Position numbers and translations under genes: made by a program. Shown piece after piece: positions 7,963 to 15,325 of a DNA stretch of 48,795 nt. The first letter of the stretch is position 1. Every line of letters begins with the position of its first letter. Source of the stretch: an uncultured Collinsella sp. (GTDB taxonomy: Bacteria > Actinomycetota > Coriobacteriia > Coriobacteriales > Coriobacteriaceae); the NCBI GenBank assembly GCA_900768265.1, contig CAAGCF010000015.1:1-48795 (forward strand), read 5' to 3'. Under the pieces are notes generated by a model. It did not search any database, was not told the DNA's origin, and saw only the letters and a list, made by a program, of their open reading frames with translations.

Positions 7963-8071
7963 GGGCCCCTGGTCCTTAACTTGATACGAGTTCCGCACGC
8001 AAAGGAGGCGCCAGTGGCGCCTCCGTCTTGCGCAGGACTGTCCGAAGTAGCAAGTTAAGAACCAGGGCCCC
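7963..8071 (-). repeat. Nested hairpin element, family 2 copy 2
   Basis: Outer arms 7963-7983 and 8051-8071 (about 21 bp with one wobble and a shifted C/G tract) surround an inner perfect 9-bp hairpin (8004-8012 with 8016-8024). Read on the minus strand it begins 21 bases after the glycosyltransferase stop and carries the same internal motifs, ACAGTCCTG and CGTGCGGAACTCG (7987-7999), as copy 1. Confidence 0.7.
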
Positions 8072-8092
8072 CGTTACCCGAGCGTTTCTGTG

Positions 8093-9124
8093 CTAGTTGA
8101 ATTTGAAGATCTTCGAGGCAAGATGGTATAGGCCGAGTGTGGTTTTGTCTCCGGCCCGTCCATGCAGGTTGGTAAAGAATCCGACCACGCCGTAGCGAGC
8201 GCGACGATACATGCGCTCGTCGTACTCCTTCAGGTCCTTCCACAGCGTTTTCAGGCGCTCATCGGCACAATCTTCCTCGGAAAGCTTGGTGAGCACCGAG
8301 CAAATCGCCATCATCATGGTGAAGTAGCCCATCATGTACGAACGCAGACGCGAGGACTCAACGTCCTGGTACAGGTGGAACGATTCCATCATGATGCGCG
8401 TTACGCGGAACTGCTGGCCCAGGCGCTTGACCATCGTGGCCTCATTGACGCTCTGGCCCTCGCGACCGATAAAGTAGCGATAGAGGTCGATGTCGGCGTA
8501 GTACATGGTCTTGCAGCGCGGCAGCGGCACGTATGCGTAGATATTATCCACGTAGAACGTGTGTGCCGGCATAGGCAGATTGGACTCGCGCAGTACGTCG
8601 GTGCGATAGCACAGGCTGTGCATGAGCAGGTTCTGATCGGGACGGAAGTGCCCGATCTGGTCCCAAGAGAAAATCTTTTTGCGCGGCAGGGCAAACTTGT
8701 AGCCAATAGCGGTATGCGTGCCCTCGTAAACCTTCTCGTACACGTAGTTCGAGATAAACAGGTCGACGCGCTGGTCGCGCTCCTCAAAGCCACGCAGAAT
8801 CGACAGCATGGTCGAAAGCGCTGCACCGTCGAGCCAGTCGTCCGAGTCAACGACCTTGTAGTACGTACCATGTGCCTCGCGCAGGCCCGAGAGGACGGCG
8901 ATACCGTGGCCGCCATTCTCCTGGTGCACCGCGCGGATGATTCCGGGATATCGGGCCTCCCACTCGTCGGCCTTGGCGGCTGTCTCGTCCTTAGAGCCGT
9001 CGTCCACCACGATAATCTCGATATCGGTGGCGTAATTGCTCCCCTCCAAGATGGAGGTGATGCAATGGTCCATATCCTTGGCGGCGTTATATGAGGGAAT
9101 ACCGAATGTTATGACTTTATGCAT
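8093..9124 (-). CDS. Family 2 glycosyltransferase
   Basis: A 343-residue GT-A fold glycosyltransferase. The N-terminal nucleotide-sugar domain shows FGIPSYNAAKDMD, the VVDDGSKDET motif (about 43) and DSDDWLD (about 90), where the metal-binding Asp residues lie. No membrane helix, so it should act on the inner face of the membrane, probably in galactofuranose-containing or other surface glycan synthesis given the upstream UDP-galactopyranose mutase. The ATG at 9124 overlaps the glf stop by eight bases, indicating coupling; a GTG/ATG-type start 18 bases further up is possible but has no better ribosome-binding site. The acceptor cannot be told from sequence. Confidence 0.8.
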   Translation of the reverse strand: MHKVITFGIPSYNAAKDMDHCITSILEGSNYATDIEIIVVDDGSKDETAAKADEWEARYPGIIRAVHQENGGHGIAVLSGLREAHGTYYKVVDSDDWLDGAALSTMLSILRGFEERDQRVDLFISNYVYEKVYEGTHTAIGYKFALPRKKIFSWDQIGHFRPDQNLLMHSLCYRTDVLRESNLPMPAHTFYVDNIYAYVPLPRCKTMYYADIDLYRYFIGREGQSVNEATMVKRLGQQFRVTRIMMESFHLYQDVESSRLRSYMMGYFTMMMAICSVLTKLSEEDCADERLKTLWKDLKEYDERMYRRARYGVVGFFTNLHGRAGDKTTLGLYHLASKIFKFN

Positions 9125-10319
9125 GGCAGGCGATAATCTCATCCGAAAGATCGAGGGCAGAATTGGTCACGGCGTCCATATCGTAGTAACGATACTCGGC
9201 CAGACGACCCACCGGGTGGAAGTTCGTCAGGTTCTGGACACGCTCAAGATAGCGCTCGTAGAGCTCACGGTTCTCGGGCTCCAGGATAGCGTAGTACGGC
9301 GTCTCGCCCGAGCCGGGCGTATATGCCTTGGAGTACTCCTTCATGATGGTGGTCTTGCCGGGCAAAACCTGACCGGTCATGTTCTTGAACTCGGTGATGC
9401 GCGTATAGTCCTCGCTCGTGGTGTAGTTGACGGTGCCCACGGGCTGGAACTGGTCCATATCGAGCGTCTCGAACTTCATATCGAGCGTGCGGTACGGCAG
9501 CGCGCCTAGGTCAAGGTTGAATAGCTCGTCGAGCGGACCGGTGTAGACAATCTCGCCACCATAGACCTTGCCGTCGATCTTGACGGTGGTCTCGTCGATT
9601 TCAAAGAGGTCACGGGCGTCTACGTCACAGAATACGTCGATCAGATCGTGATCGAGCATATGCTCGAACAGCGCGGTATAGCCGTCCTGCGGCATGCCCT
9701 GGAAAGGAGCCTGCGGGAAGTAGCGATCGTCATCGCCCACAAAGACGGGGACGCGGCCGGTGATCGAGGGGTCGATCTGGTCGGGCGTCTGGCCCCACTG
9801 CTTCATGGTGTAATGCAAAAAGACGTTCTCATAGACATAATCGGCGACCTCGGCAAGATCCGGGTCGTTCTTCTTGCGCAGCTCCATAATGGGCACCTTG
9901 ACGTCCTTGCCAAAGGTCTCCACGAGCTTCTGATACAGCTCCTCGCCGCGCTCATCGCCAAAGGCGAGCTTGAGGCTCGCATGGTTAAAGGGCACGGGCA
10001 TGAGGGTGCCGTTGATGTTGGCGAGCACCTTGTGCTGGTAGTCCGTCCACTTGGTAAAGCGCGACAGGAAGTTATGGACGCGCTCATTAAAAGTGTGATA
10101 GATGTGCGGACCGTACTCGTGGACCAGGATTCCGGCCTCGTCAGTGCAGTCGTAGGCATTACCCGCGATGTGGCCGCGACGCTCCAAAACAGCAACACGA
10201 TAGCCGATGGTTTCGGCAAGACGGCGGGCGCAAACGGCACCGGCATAACCGGCGCCGACAACGATCATGTCGTACGCACCGGCATTAAAGCCTTCAGGCA
10301 GGCCTGAGGTAATCTGCAT
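9117..10319 (-). CDS. glf: UDP-galactopyranose mutase
   Basis: A 400-residue flavoenzyme converting UDP-galactopyranose to UDP-galactofuranose for surface polysaccharides. The FAD-binding fold is clear: VGAGYAGAVCARRLAE at residue 20, the second-strand LERRGHIAGNAYD, then EYGPHIYHT. The substrate-site region YTGPLDELF and the C-terminal GRLAEYRYYDMD are present. The length is typical. The ATG at 10319 has AAGGAG upstream. It is the first gene of a two-gene operon with the glycosyltransferase and diverges from pta. Confidence 0.95.
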   Translation of the reverse strand: MQITSGLPEGFNAGAYDMIVVGAGYAGAVCARRLAETIGYRVAVLERRGHIAGNAYDCTDEAGILVHEYGPHIYHTFNERVHNFLSRFTKWTDYQHKVLANINGTLMPVPFNHASLKLAFGDERGEELYQKLVETFGKDVKVPIMELRKKNDPDLAEVADYVYENVFLHYTMKQWGQTPDQIDPSITGRVPVFVGDDDRYFPQAPFQGMPQDGYTALFEHMLDHDLIDVFCDVDARDLFEIDETTVKIDGKVYGGEIVYTGPLDELFNLDLGALPYRTLDMKFETLDMDQFQPVGTVNYTTSEDYTRITEFKNMTGQVLPGKTTIMKEYSKAYTPGSGETPYYAILEPENRELYERYLERVQNLTNFHPVGRLAEYRYYDMDAVTNSALDLSDEIIACHA

Positions 10320-10418
10320 CGATACTCCTTGTCAAAAGCCACACGCTTTTTAACTGGGCTTTTTCTCGAACATACGTCGAGACATATTTATCAGAGCGAT
10401 TATAGCGCTAATGCGTCC

Positions 10419-10424
10419 TATAAT
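10419..10424 (+). promoter_or_regulatory. Candidate -10 element for pta
   Basis: A consensus TATAAT about 128 bases upstream of the pta start in the divergent glf-pta region. The corresponding -35 position is poor, so only the -10 is supported. Confidence 0.35.
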
Positions 10425-10477
10425 GAGCTTGCCACACAAGGAAAGCTCAAGCACCGCGGCGTACATTATTGAAAGGT

Positions 10478-10498
10478 AAACCCGCTAGCAGCGGGTTT
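10478..10498 (+). promoter_or_regulatory. Leader hairpin upstream of pta
   Basis: A perfect 9-bp stem AAACCCGCT/AGCGGGTTT with a 3-nt loop. It lies between divergent genes and downstream of the candidate -10, so it cannot end an upstream gene; it may act as an attenuator or 5' stabiliser of the pta mRNA. Confidence 0.45.
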
Positions 10499-10551
10499 AT
10501 TCGTGTACAGCCGAGGGCCTGGAGCTTAGCGAAACGCTTGTAAGGAGTATC

Positions 10552-11532
10552 ATGAGCGATTTCCTAAACCGTATGAAGTCTGCCGCCAAGGCCGACCTTA
10601 AGACCATCGTCCTGCCCGAGGGCGAGGATCCGCGTACCATCGTCGCGGCAAACAAAATCATCGAGGAGGGCCTGGCCAACATCGTCATCCTGGGCGATCC
10701 CAACGAGATCAACGTCCCCGGCGCCACCGTCATCGATCCGCGCAACGCCGAGAAGCACGAGGAGTACGCGCAGAAGTTTGCCGAGCTCCGCGCCAAGAAG
10801 GGCGTCACCATCGAGCAGGCTCGCGCCCAGGTGATGGACGCCACCTACTTTGGCACCATGATGGTCAAGATGGGCGACGCCGACGGCCTGGTCTCCGGTG
10901 CCTGTCACTCCACCGCCGACACCCTGCGCCCCGCGCTGCAGATCCTCAAGACCGCTCCGGGCACCAAGCTGGTCTCGGCCTTCTTCGTGATGTGCACTGA
11001 CACCCCGCAGTTCGGTACCGACGGCACGCTGATCTTCGCCGACTGCGGCCTCAACATCAACCCGTCCTCCGACGAGCTCTCCGAGATCGCCATCGCCTCG
11101 GCCCACTCCTGGTCCACCTTCATGGGCAATGTTGAGCCGCACGTGGCCATGCTCTCCTACTCCACCATGGGCTCCGCCGGTGGCGAGGTCGCCAAGAAGG
11201 TCCAGGAGGCCGTGAAGTTCTGCAAGGAGAAGGCTCCCGAGCTCGCCATCGACGGCGACCTGCAGCTCGATGCCGCTATCGTCCCCACCGTCGCCCAGCT
11301 CAAGGCTCCCGGCTCCTCCGTCGCCGGTAAGGCCAACGTGCTCGTGTTCCCCGACCTCGAGGCAGGCAACATCGGCTACAAGCTGGTCCAGCGCTTCGCT
11401 GGCGCTGACGCCTACGGCCCCATCCTGCAGGGCATCGCCAAGCCGGTCAACGACCTGTCGCGCGGCTGCTCTGCCGACGACATCGTGGGTGTCGTGGCCA
11501 TCACCGCCGTCCAGGCTCAGATGGCTGAGTAG
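10552..11532 (+). CDS. pta: Phosphate acetyltransferase
   Basis: A 326-residue short-type Pta that interconverts acetyl-CoA and acetyl phosphate, the first step of ATP-yielding acetate formation. It spans the whole PTA_PTB domain without the N-terminal extension of long Pta. Recognisable motifs include IVLPEGEDPRT near the N-terminus, GLVSGACHSTADTLRPALQ (about 110) and MLSYSTMGSAGG (about 200). The ATG at 10552 has TAAGGAG upstream. Strong bias to C/G-ending codons suggests high expression. It faces two acetate kinase genes; a family 2 hairpin (11548-11678) follows its stop. Confidence 0.95.
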   Translation: MSDFLNRMKSAAKADLKTIVLPEGEDPRTIVAANKIIEEGLANIVILGDPNEINVPGATVIDPRNAEKHEEYAQKFAELRAKKGVTIEQARAQVMDATYFGTMMVKMGDADGLVSGACHSTADTLRPALQILKTAPGTKLVSAFFVMCTDTPQFGTDGTLIFADCGLNINPSSDELSEIAIASAHSWSTFMGNVEPHVAMLSYSTMGSAGGEVAKKVQEAVKFCKEKAPELAIDGDLQLDAAIVPTVAQLKAPGSSVAGKANVLVFPDLEAGNIGYKLVQRFAGADAYGPILQGIAKPVNDLSRGCSADDIVGVVAITAVQAQMAE

Positions 11533-11547
11533 CGGACGCACTCGCCC

Positions 11548-11678
11548 GAAGGCCGTACGGGCTAACCCCTGAAAACGTCCTCGACCAATAAAACGCCCCC
11601 GTTCTGCTCCTTCGGAGCTACGAACGGGGGCGTTTCTGGTCTGCGGAGTGTTTTCAGGGGTTAGCCCGTACGGCCTTC
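11548..11678 (+). repeat. Three-tier nested hairpin element, family 2 copy 3
   Basis: A perfect 29-bp outer stem (11548-11576 with 11650-11678), a perfect 14-bp middle stem (11591-11604 with 11622-11635) and an innermost 5-bp stem (11606-11618). It begins 15 bases after the pta stop. Internal GTCCT and TGCGGA occupy the same places as in copies 1 and 2, so it looks like a diverged member. Confidence 0.75.
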
Positions 11679-11907
11679 TACCACTACGTAGTAATCAGGG
11701 CATCTGGGGTGGACGGCGGCTTGGCTACGAATTGGGGCTGAAAATCTGAACGGATGGGTGCCGTTGTTGGAAGCGCAGGCGTTGCTGGCGGTGATCACTT
11801 TGGGACCGAATTGTTGGCTGTGGTTCGATGTCTAGCCCACTGGAAAGCGTATCCCAGAATTTGCGCTCGAAATGGGCTGAGGTTTCCGCCGTCCGCCTGC
11901 TAGTAAT
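11679..11907. other. Intergenic stretch with no recognised gene
   Basis: About 230 bases between the pta hairpin and the ackA terminator. Both strands were inspected; I see no credible gene. A 12-bp imperfect complement (GGTGGACGGCGG near 11708 with CCGCCGTCCGCC near 11887) is the only structure noticed. Confidence 0.4.
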
Positions 11908-11942
11908 AAGGCCTCCGGAGCTGTTGCTCTGGAGGCCTTTTT
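11908..11942. terminator. Bidirectional terminator between pta and ackA
   Basis: A 14-bp stem with one wobble (11908-11921 with 11926-11939), a TGTT loop and a T5 run on the plus strand. It lies between convergent genes and would end pta transcripts after the family 2 element. Confidence 0.8.
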
Positions 11943-11962
11943 GTCAATTACAGACGAATACG

Positions 11963-13141
11963 TTAGTTGTTCTTGGTCAGGCGCTCGACGTCGTGAGCGA
12001 TCATGTATTCCTCGTCGGTGGGGATGACCATGACCGTGACGGAAGAACCGGCGGCGCTGATGACCTGCGAACCGTTGCCCACGGCCTCGCGGTTCTTGTT
12101 GTTGTCGATGCGCACGCCCAGCCACTCAAAGCAGTCGCAGAAGGCCTTGCGGATCGACCAGTCATTCTCACCGATGCCGGCGGTAAAGGTAATGGTGTCC
12201 ACGCCCGCCATGGAAGCGATCATGGAGCCGGCCTGCTGCATGGCCTTGTAGGCGAACATATCGAAGGCGAGCAGGCAGCGCTCGTCGCCCTCGGAGGCGC
12301 GCGTACGGATGTCACGGGCGTCGTTGGAGATGCCCGAGATGGCAAGCAGACCAGACTGCTTGTTCATCATGTCATCGACTTCCTGGTAGCTGTAGCCGCC
12401 CTCGCGCTGCAGGTAGCACACGGTAGCAGGGTCGATGGAGCCGCAGCGGGTTCCCATCATCAGGCCGTCAAGCGGCGTGAGGCCCATCGTGGTGTCGCGG
12501 CACACACCGTCCTCGATGGCGGCAAGCGAGGCGCCGTTGCCCAAATGGCACGAGAGCAGGCGGTGGCAGCACGAGCCCAGGATCTCTTTGGCCATCATCC
12601 ACTCGTAGCGGTGGCTCGTACCGTGGGCGCCGTACTTGCGCACGTGGTACTTGTCGCACACGTCCTTGGGCAGCGCGTAGGTGTAGGCGACCTCGGGCAT
12701 GGTCATGTGGAACGAGGTGTCGAAGACGGCCACGTTGGGCAGCTCCGGATACTTCTCGCGGCAATATTCGATTGCCGCAGCCTCGCCGTAATTGTGCAGC
12801 GGGGCGAGCGGGGCCACCTCAAGGATCTTAGCCATGACCTCATCGTCGACGACCGCGGAATCATCGAAGTGCCAGCCACCCTGAACGATACGGTGGCCGA
12901 TGCCATCGATCGTAAAGTCGGTCTTCTCGAGCTCCTCGAGCACACGCGCAATGGCGCAGCGATGATCGGGAAAAGGAATCTCCTCGGTCTGCTTGGCACC
13001 ACCGTTCTCGGAGTGGCCAAAGATGCCCATCTCCGAGCCGATACGCTCGCAGTTACCCTTGGCGAATACCTCGCGGGTATCGGTATCCAAAAGCTGATAT
13101 TTAAGGCTCGAGCTGCCGGCGTTGACAACAAGTACGTTCAT
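11963..13141 (-). CDS. ackA: Acetate kinase (canonical copy)
   Basis: A 392-residue acetate kinase forming ATP and acetate from acetyl phosphate. Family motifs are intact: VLVVNAGSSSLKYQ at the N-terminus, GHRIVQGG (about 83), YGAHGTSHRY (about 170), CHLGNGAS (about 200), GTRCGSIDP (about 230) and FTAGIGEN (about 320). The ATG at 13141 has AAGGAG upstream. It follows a second acetate kinase on the same strand with its own promoter region (13142-13258) between them. Because this copy keeps the consensus active-site motifs, it is the likelier main partner of Pta. Confidence 0.95.
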   Translation of the reverse strand: MNVLVVNAGSSSLKYQLLDTDTREVFAKGNCERIGSEMGIFGHSENGGAKQTEEIPFPDHRCAIARVLEELEKTDFTIDGIGHRIVQGGWHFDDSAVVDDEVMAKILEVAPLAPLHNYGEAAAIEYCREKYPELPNVAVFDTSFHMTMPEVAYTYALPKDVCDKYHVRKYGAHGTSHRYEWMMAKEILGSCCHRLLSCHLGNGASLAAIEDGVCRDTTMGLTPLDGLMMGTRCGSIDPATVCYLQREGGYSYQEVDDMMNKQSGLLAISGISNDARDIRTRASEGDERCLLAFDMFAYKAMQQAGSMIASMAGVDTITFTAGIGENDWSIRKAFCDCFEWLGVRIDNNKNREAVGNGSQVISAAGSSVTVMVIPTDEEYMIAHDVERLTKNN

Positions 13142-13254
13142 GAGACTCCTTCGTGATTACAGTACGGTCGGCAAACCTATAAGGCGGCCGTGCCCTTAAT
13201 AAGAAGTTATCAGAATCCAATAAATAACTATTAAACTCTTCGCCCAAAGAGCGT

Positions 13255-13291
13255 AAAAGGGGGCTGAACGGCACAAGGCCATCCAGTCCCC
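13255..13291 (-). terminator. Terminator after the second acetate kinase
   Basis: On the minus strand GGGGACTG pairs with CAGCCCCC around a partly paired loop and is followed by TTTT. It separates the two tandem acetate kinase transcripts. Confidence 0.6.
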
Positions 13292-13305
13292 TCCCCTTGC
13301 ATCAA

Positions 13306-14484
13306 TTACTTACCGTTGACGATGCGCTCGACGTCGGAAGCGATCATGAACTCCTCATCCGTGGGGATAACGAAGATCTTGACCTTGGAATCCTTGGCAG
13401 ACAGGCACCAAGCGCCATCGCCGCGCAGGGCGTTGCGGGCATGGTCCATCTTGACGCCCATAAAGGCCAGACGGTCGGCCACGCCAGCGCGGACAGCCGG
13501 AGCGTGCTCGCCGATGCCGGCGGTAAAGACCAGAGTGTCCATGCCGCACATGGAGGTGGCCATCTCGGCGGCCTTGGCGGCAATCTTGTAGACGAACATA
13601 TCGAAGGCGAGCTGGGCCTCGGGGTCGCCGGCAGCGGCGAGCTCCTCGACATTGCGGCAGTCGTTGGTCTTGCCGCCGGTCACAGCCAAAAGGCCGGACT
13701 TCTTGTTCATCATCTCGTCGACCTCGTCGAAGGTGTAGCCGCCTTCGCGCTGCAGGTAGCACACGGTGGCAGGGTCGATGGAGCCGCAGCGGGTGCCCAT
13801 CATGACACCGTCGAGCGGCGTCAAGCCCATGGTGGTGTCCATGCACTTGCCGTCCTCGATGGCGCACAAGGAAGCGCCGGAACCGATGTGGCACACGACG
13901 ACCTTGCGAGCCTCGCCGTTGGTCATCTCGGCAACCTTCTTGGAGATGTAGCGGTAGCTGGTGCCGTGGGCGCCGTACTTACGGATGTGCAGCTTGTCGC
14001 AGACGTCCTTGGGCAGGGCGTAGGTCTTGGCGACCTCGGGCATATTGAAGTGGAAAGCAGTGTCGTAGACCGTGACGTTGGGCAGGTCGGGATACTGCTC
14101 CAGGCAGTACTCGATAACGTTGGCCTCGGGGTTGTTGTGCAGCGGGGCGAGCGGAGCGACCTCGCGGATCTTGGCGAGGACGTCCTCGTCGACGAGGGAG
14201 GAATCGCCAAAGTACCAACCGCCCTGAACGATACGGTGGCCGATACCCTCGATCTTGACGCCGTTGGCCTCGAGGTCCTTCAGGACGACCTCGATGGCGA
14301 CCTTGTGGTCGGGGAACTCGATGTTCTCGGTCACCTTCTTGGAGCCGTTGGCAGCATGGGTGAAGGTACCGCCGGTAAAGCAGACGCGCTCGCAGGAGCC
14401 CTTTGCGGACACCTTGTGGGACTTGGTATCGATGACCTGATACTTAAGGGTCGAAGATCCTGCGTTGACGACCAGAACGTTCAT
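13306..14484 (-). CDS. Acetate kinase paralogue with altered motifs
   Basis: A 392-residue acetate/propionate kinase family protein, clearly paralogous to the next gene. The N-terminal NAGSSTLKYQ and GTRCGSIDP motifs are kept, but three signatures differ from the neighbour and usual family: HGTSHRY becomes HGTSYRY, CHLGNGAS becomes CHIGSGAS, and GIGEN becomes GIGEH. These lie in or near the active site and nucleotide-binding motif, so substrate or phosphoryl donor preference may differ, or activity may be reduced (inference). The ATG at 14484 has AGGGAG upstream. Codon bias suggests strong expression, arguing against decay. Confidence 0.85.
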   Translation of the reverse strand: MNVLVVNAGSSTLKYQVIDTKSHKVSAKGSCERVCFTGGTFTHAANGSKKVTENIEFPDHKVAIEVVLKDLEANGVKIEGIGHRIVQGGWYFGDSSLVDEDVLAKIREVAPLAPLHNNPEANVIEYCLEQYPDLPNVTVYDTAFHFNMPEVAKTYALPKDVCDKLHIRKYGAHGTSYRYISKKVAEMTNGEARKVVVCHIGSGASLCAIEDGKCMDTTMGLTPLDGVMMGTRCGSIDPATVCYLQREGGYTFDEVDEMMNKKSGLLAVTGGKTNDCRNVEELAAAGDPEAQLAFDMFVYKIAAKAAEMATSMCGMDTLVFTAGIGEHAPAVRAGVADRLAFMGVKMDHARNALRGDGAWCLSAKDSKVKIFVIPTDEEFMIASDVERIVNGK

Positions 14485-14537
14485 GTGTCTCCCTACTAAC
14501 AGGCGGTGTGGCGCCGCCAGGTTACATACGCTTCAAT

Positions 14538-14571
14538 AATAAACCCAAACGCCCTCGCGCTCGGGTTTATT
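14538..14571 (-). terminator. Terminator between the HIT gene and the second acetate kinase
   Basis: AATAAACCC pairs with GGGTTTATT around a G+C-rich loop, between the HIT stop and the acetate kinase start on the minus strand. The same AAACCC/GGGTTT core forms the pta leader hairpin. Confidence 0.6.
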
Positions 14572-14631
14572 GCGTTGATATATAAGTTATCGATGCCTGA
14601 ACTTCCGTTTCATTGCACGGAAGAAGCGCCC

Positions 14632-14967
14632 TCAGATGAGGTTCTCGCCCAGGTTTTTGCCGCCGAGGACGTGCATATGGAAGTGCATGACGGTCTGGCC
14701 GGCGTTAACGCCCTTGTTGGAGATGACGCGGAAGCCGTCCTCCAGACCCTTGGCCTTGGCGACCTCTTGGATGGCGTGGGCCATGGCGCCCATGGTCTCG
14801 GCAGGCACGTTGTCGGCGATGTCGCTGTAGTGCTTCTTAGGGATCACGAGCGTGTGGACCGGCGCCTGGGGGTTGAGGTCGTCGAACGCGATGACCTGGT
14901 CGTCCTCATAGACAACGGTCGAGGGGATCTCGTGGTTGGCAATTTTGCAGAAGATGCAATCGCACAT
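14632..14967 (-). CDS. HIT family hydrolase
   Basis: A 111-residue histidine-triad protein of the Hint/HinT type, which hydrolyses nucleoside phosphoramidates such as adenylated amines. The zinc-binding CIFC near residue 4, HTLVIPKKHYSD in the middle and the catalytic triad HFHMHVLGG near the C-terminus are all present. The ATG at 14967 is chosen because AAAGGA lies seven bases upstream; a start 18 bases further up lacks one. It ends the minus-strand xseA-xseB-hit run and is followed by a terminator hairpin. Confidence 0.9.
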   Translation of the reverse strand: MCDCIFCKIANHEIPSTVVYEDDQVIAFDDLNPQAPVHTLVIPKKHYSDIADNVPAETMGAMAHAIQEVAKAKGLEDGFRVISNKGVNAGQTVMHFHMHVLGGKNLGENLI

Positions 14968-15016
14968 GGTTGGTTCCTTTCTCACAGACCAAGGTAATTA
15001 TATTTGGTCGGGATGG

Positions 15017-15283
15017 TTAGAACGAGAGGTTGTCGTCGGTGTTGGCGGCTTCGCCGTCGGCGAGCACGTCGTTGCCGTCGACGTCCTTAAGGAGCACCGA
15101 GACCTTCTGCTCGGCATCGGACAGGCGGGTGCGCAGGCTTTTGAGAAGCTCGACGCCGCGGGTGTAGCTCTCGAGCGACTCCTCGAGCTCCATATCGCCC
15201 GACTCAAGACTGCGGATAATGAGCTCCAACTCCTGAGAAGCCTGCTTGTACGTAAGCTGCTCAACCGGGGTCTTCTCTGCCAT
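15017..15283 (-). CDS. xseB: Exodeoxyribonuclease VII small subunit
   Basis: An 88-residue small subunit of exonuclease VII, which degrades single-stranded DNA into acid-soluble pieces with XseA. The family region YKQASQELELIIRSLESGDMELEESL forms two helices; the C-terminal 25 residues are acidic and variable. The ATG at 15283 has AGGAAAGG upstream. It lies 42 bases downstream of xseA on the same strand, as in many bacteria. Confidence 0.9.
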   Translation of the reverse strand: MAEKTPVEQLTYKQASQELELIIRSLESGDMELEESLESYTRGVELLKSLRTRLSDAEQKVSVLLKDVDGNDVLADGEAANTDDNLSF

Positions 15284-15325
15284 ATCTGTTTCCTTTCCTA
15301 AGGGTCTATCACTGTGAAACGCGGC

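Noticed and set aside
7744..8071. Miniature inverted-repeat transposons as the sole explanation of the large hairpins
   Set aside because: Copies do not share terminal repeats and no target duplications were seen; conserved parts are internal. Kept as structured repeats rather than called MITEs.
11828..14499. Long plus-strand frames opposite both acetate kinase genes
   Set aside because: Rich in Gly, Val, Asp, His and Leu without family motifs; they mirror the codon bias of the conserved minus-strand genes.
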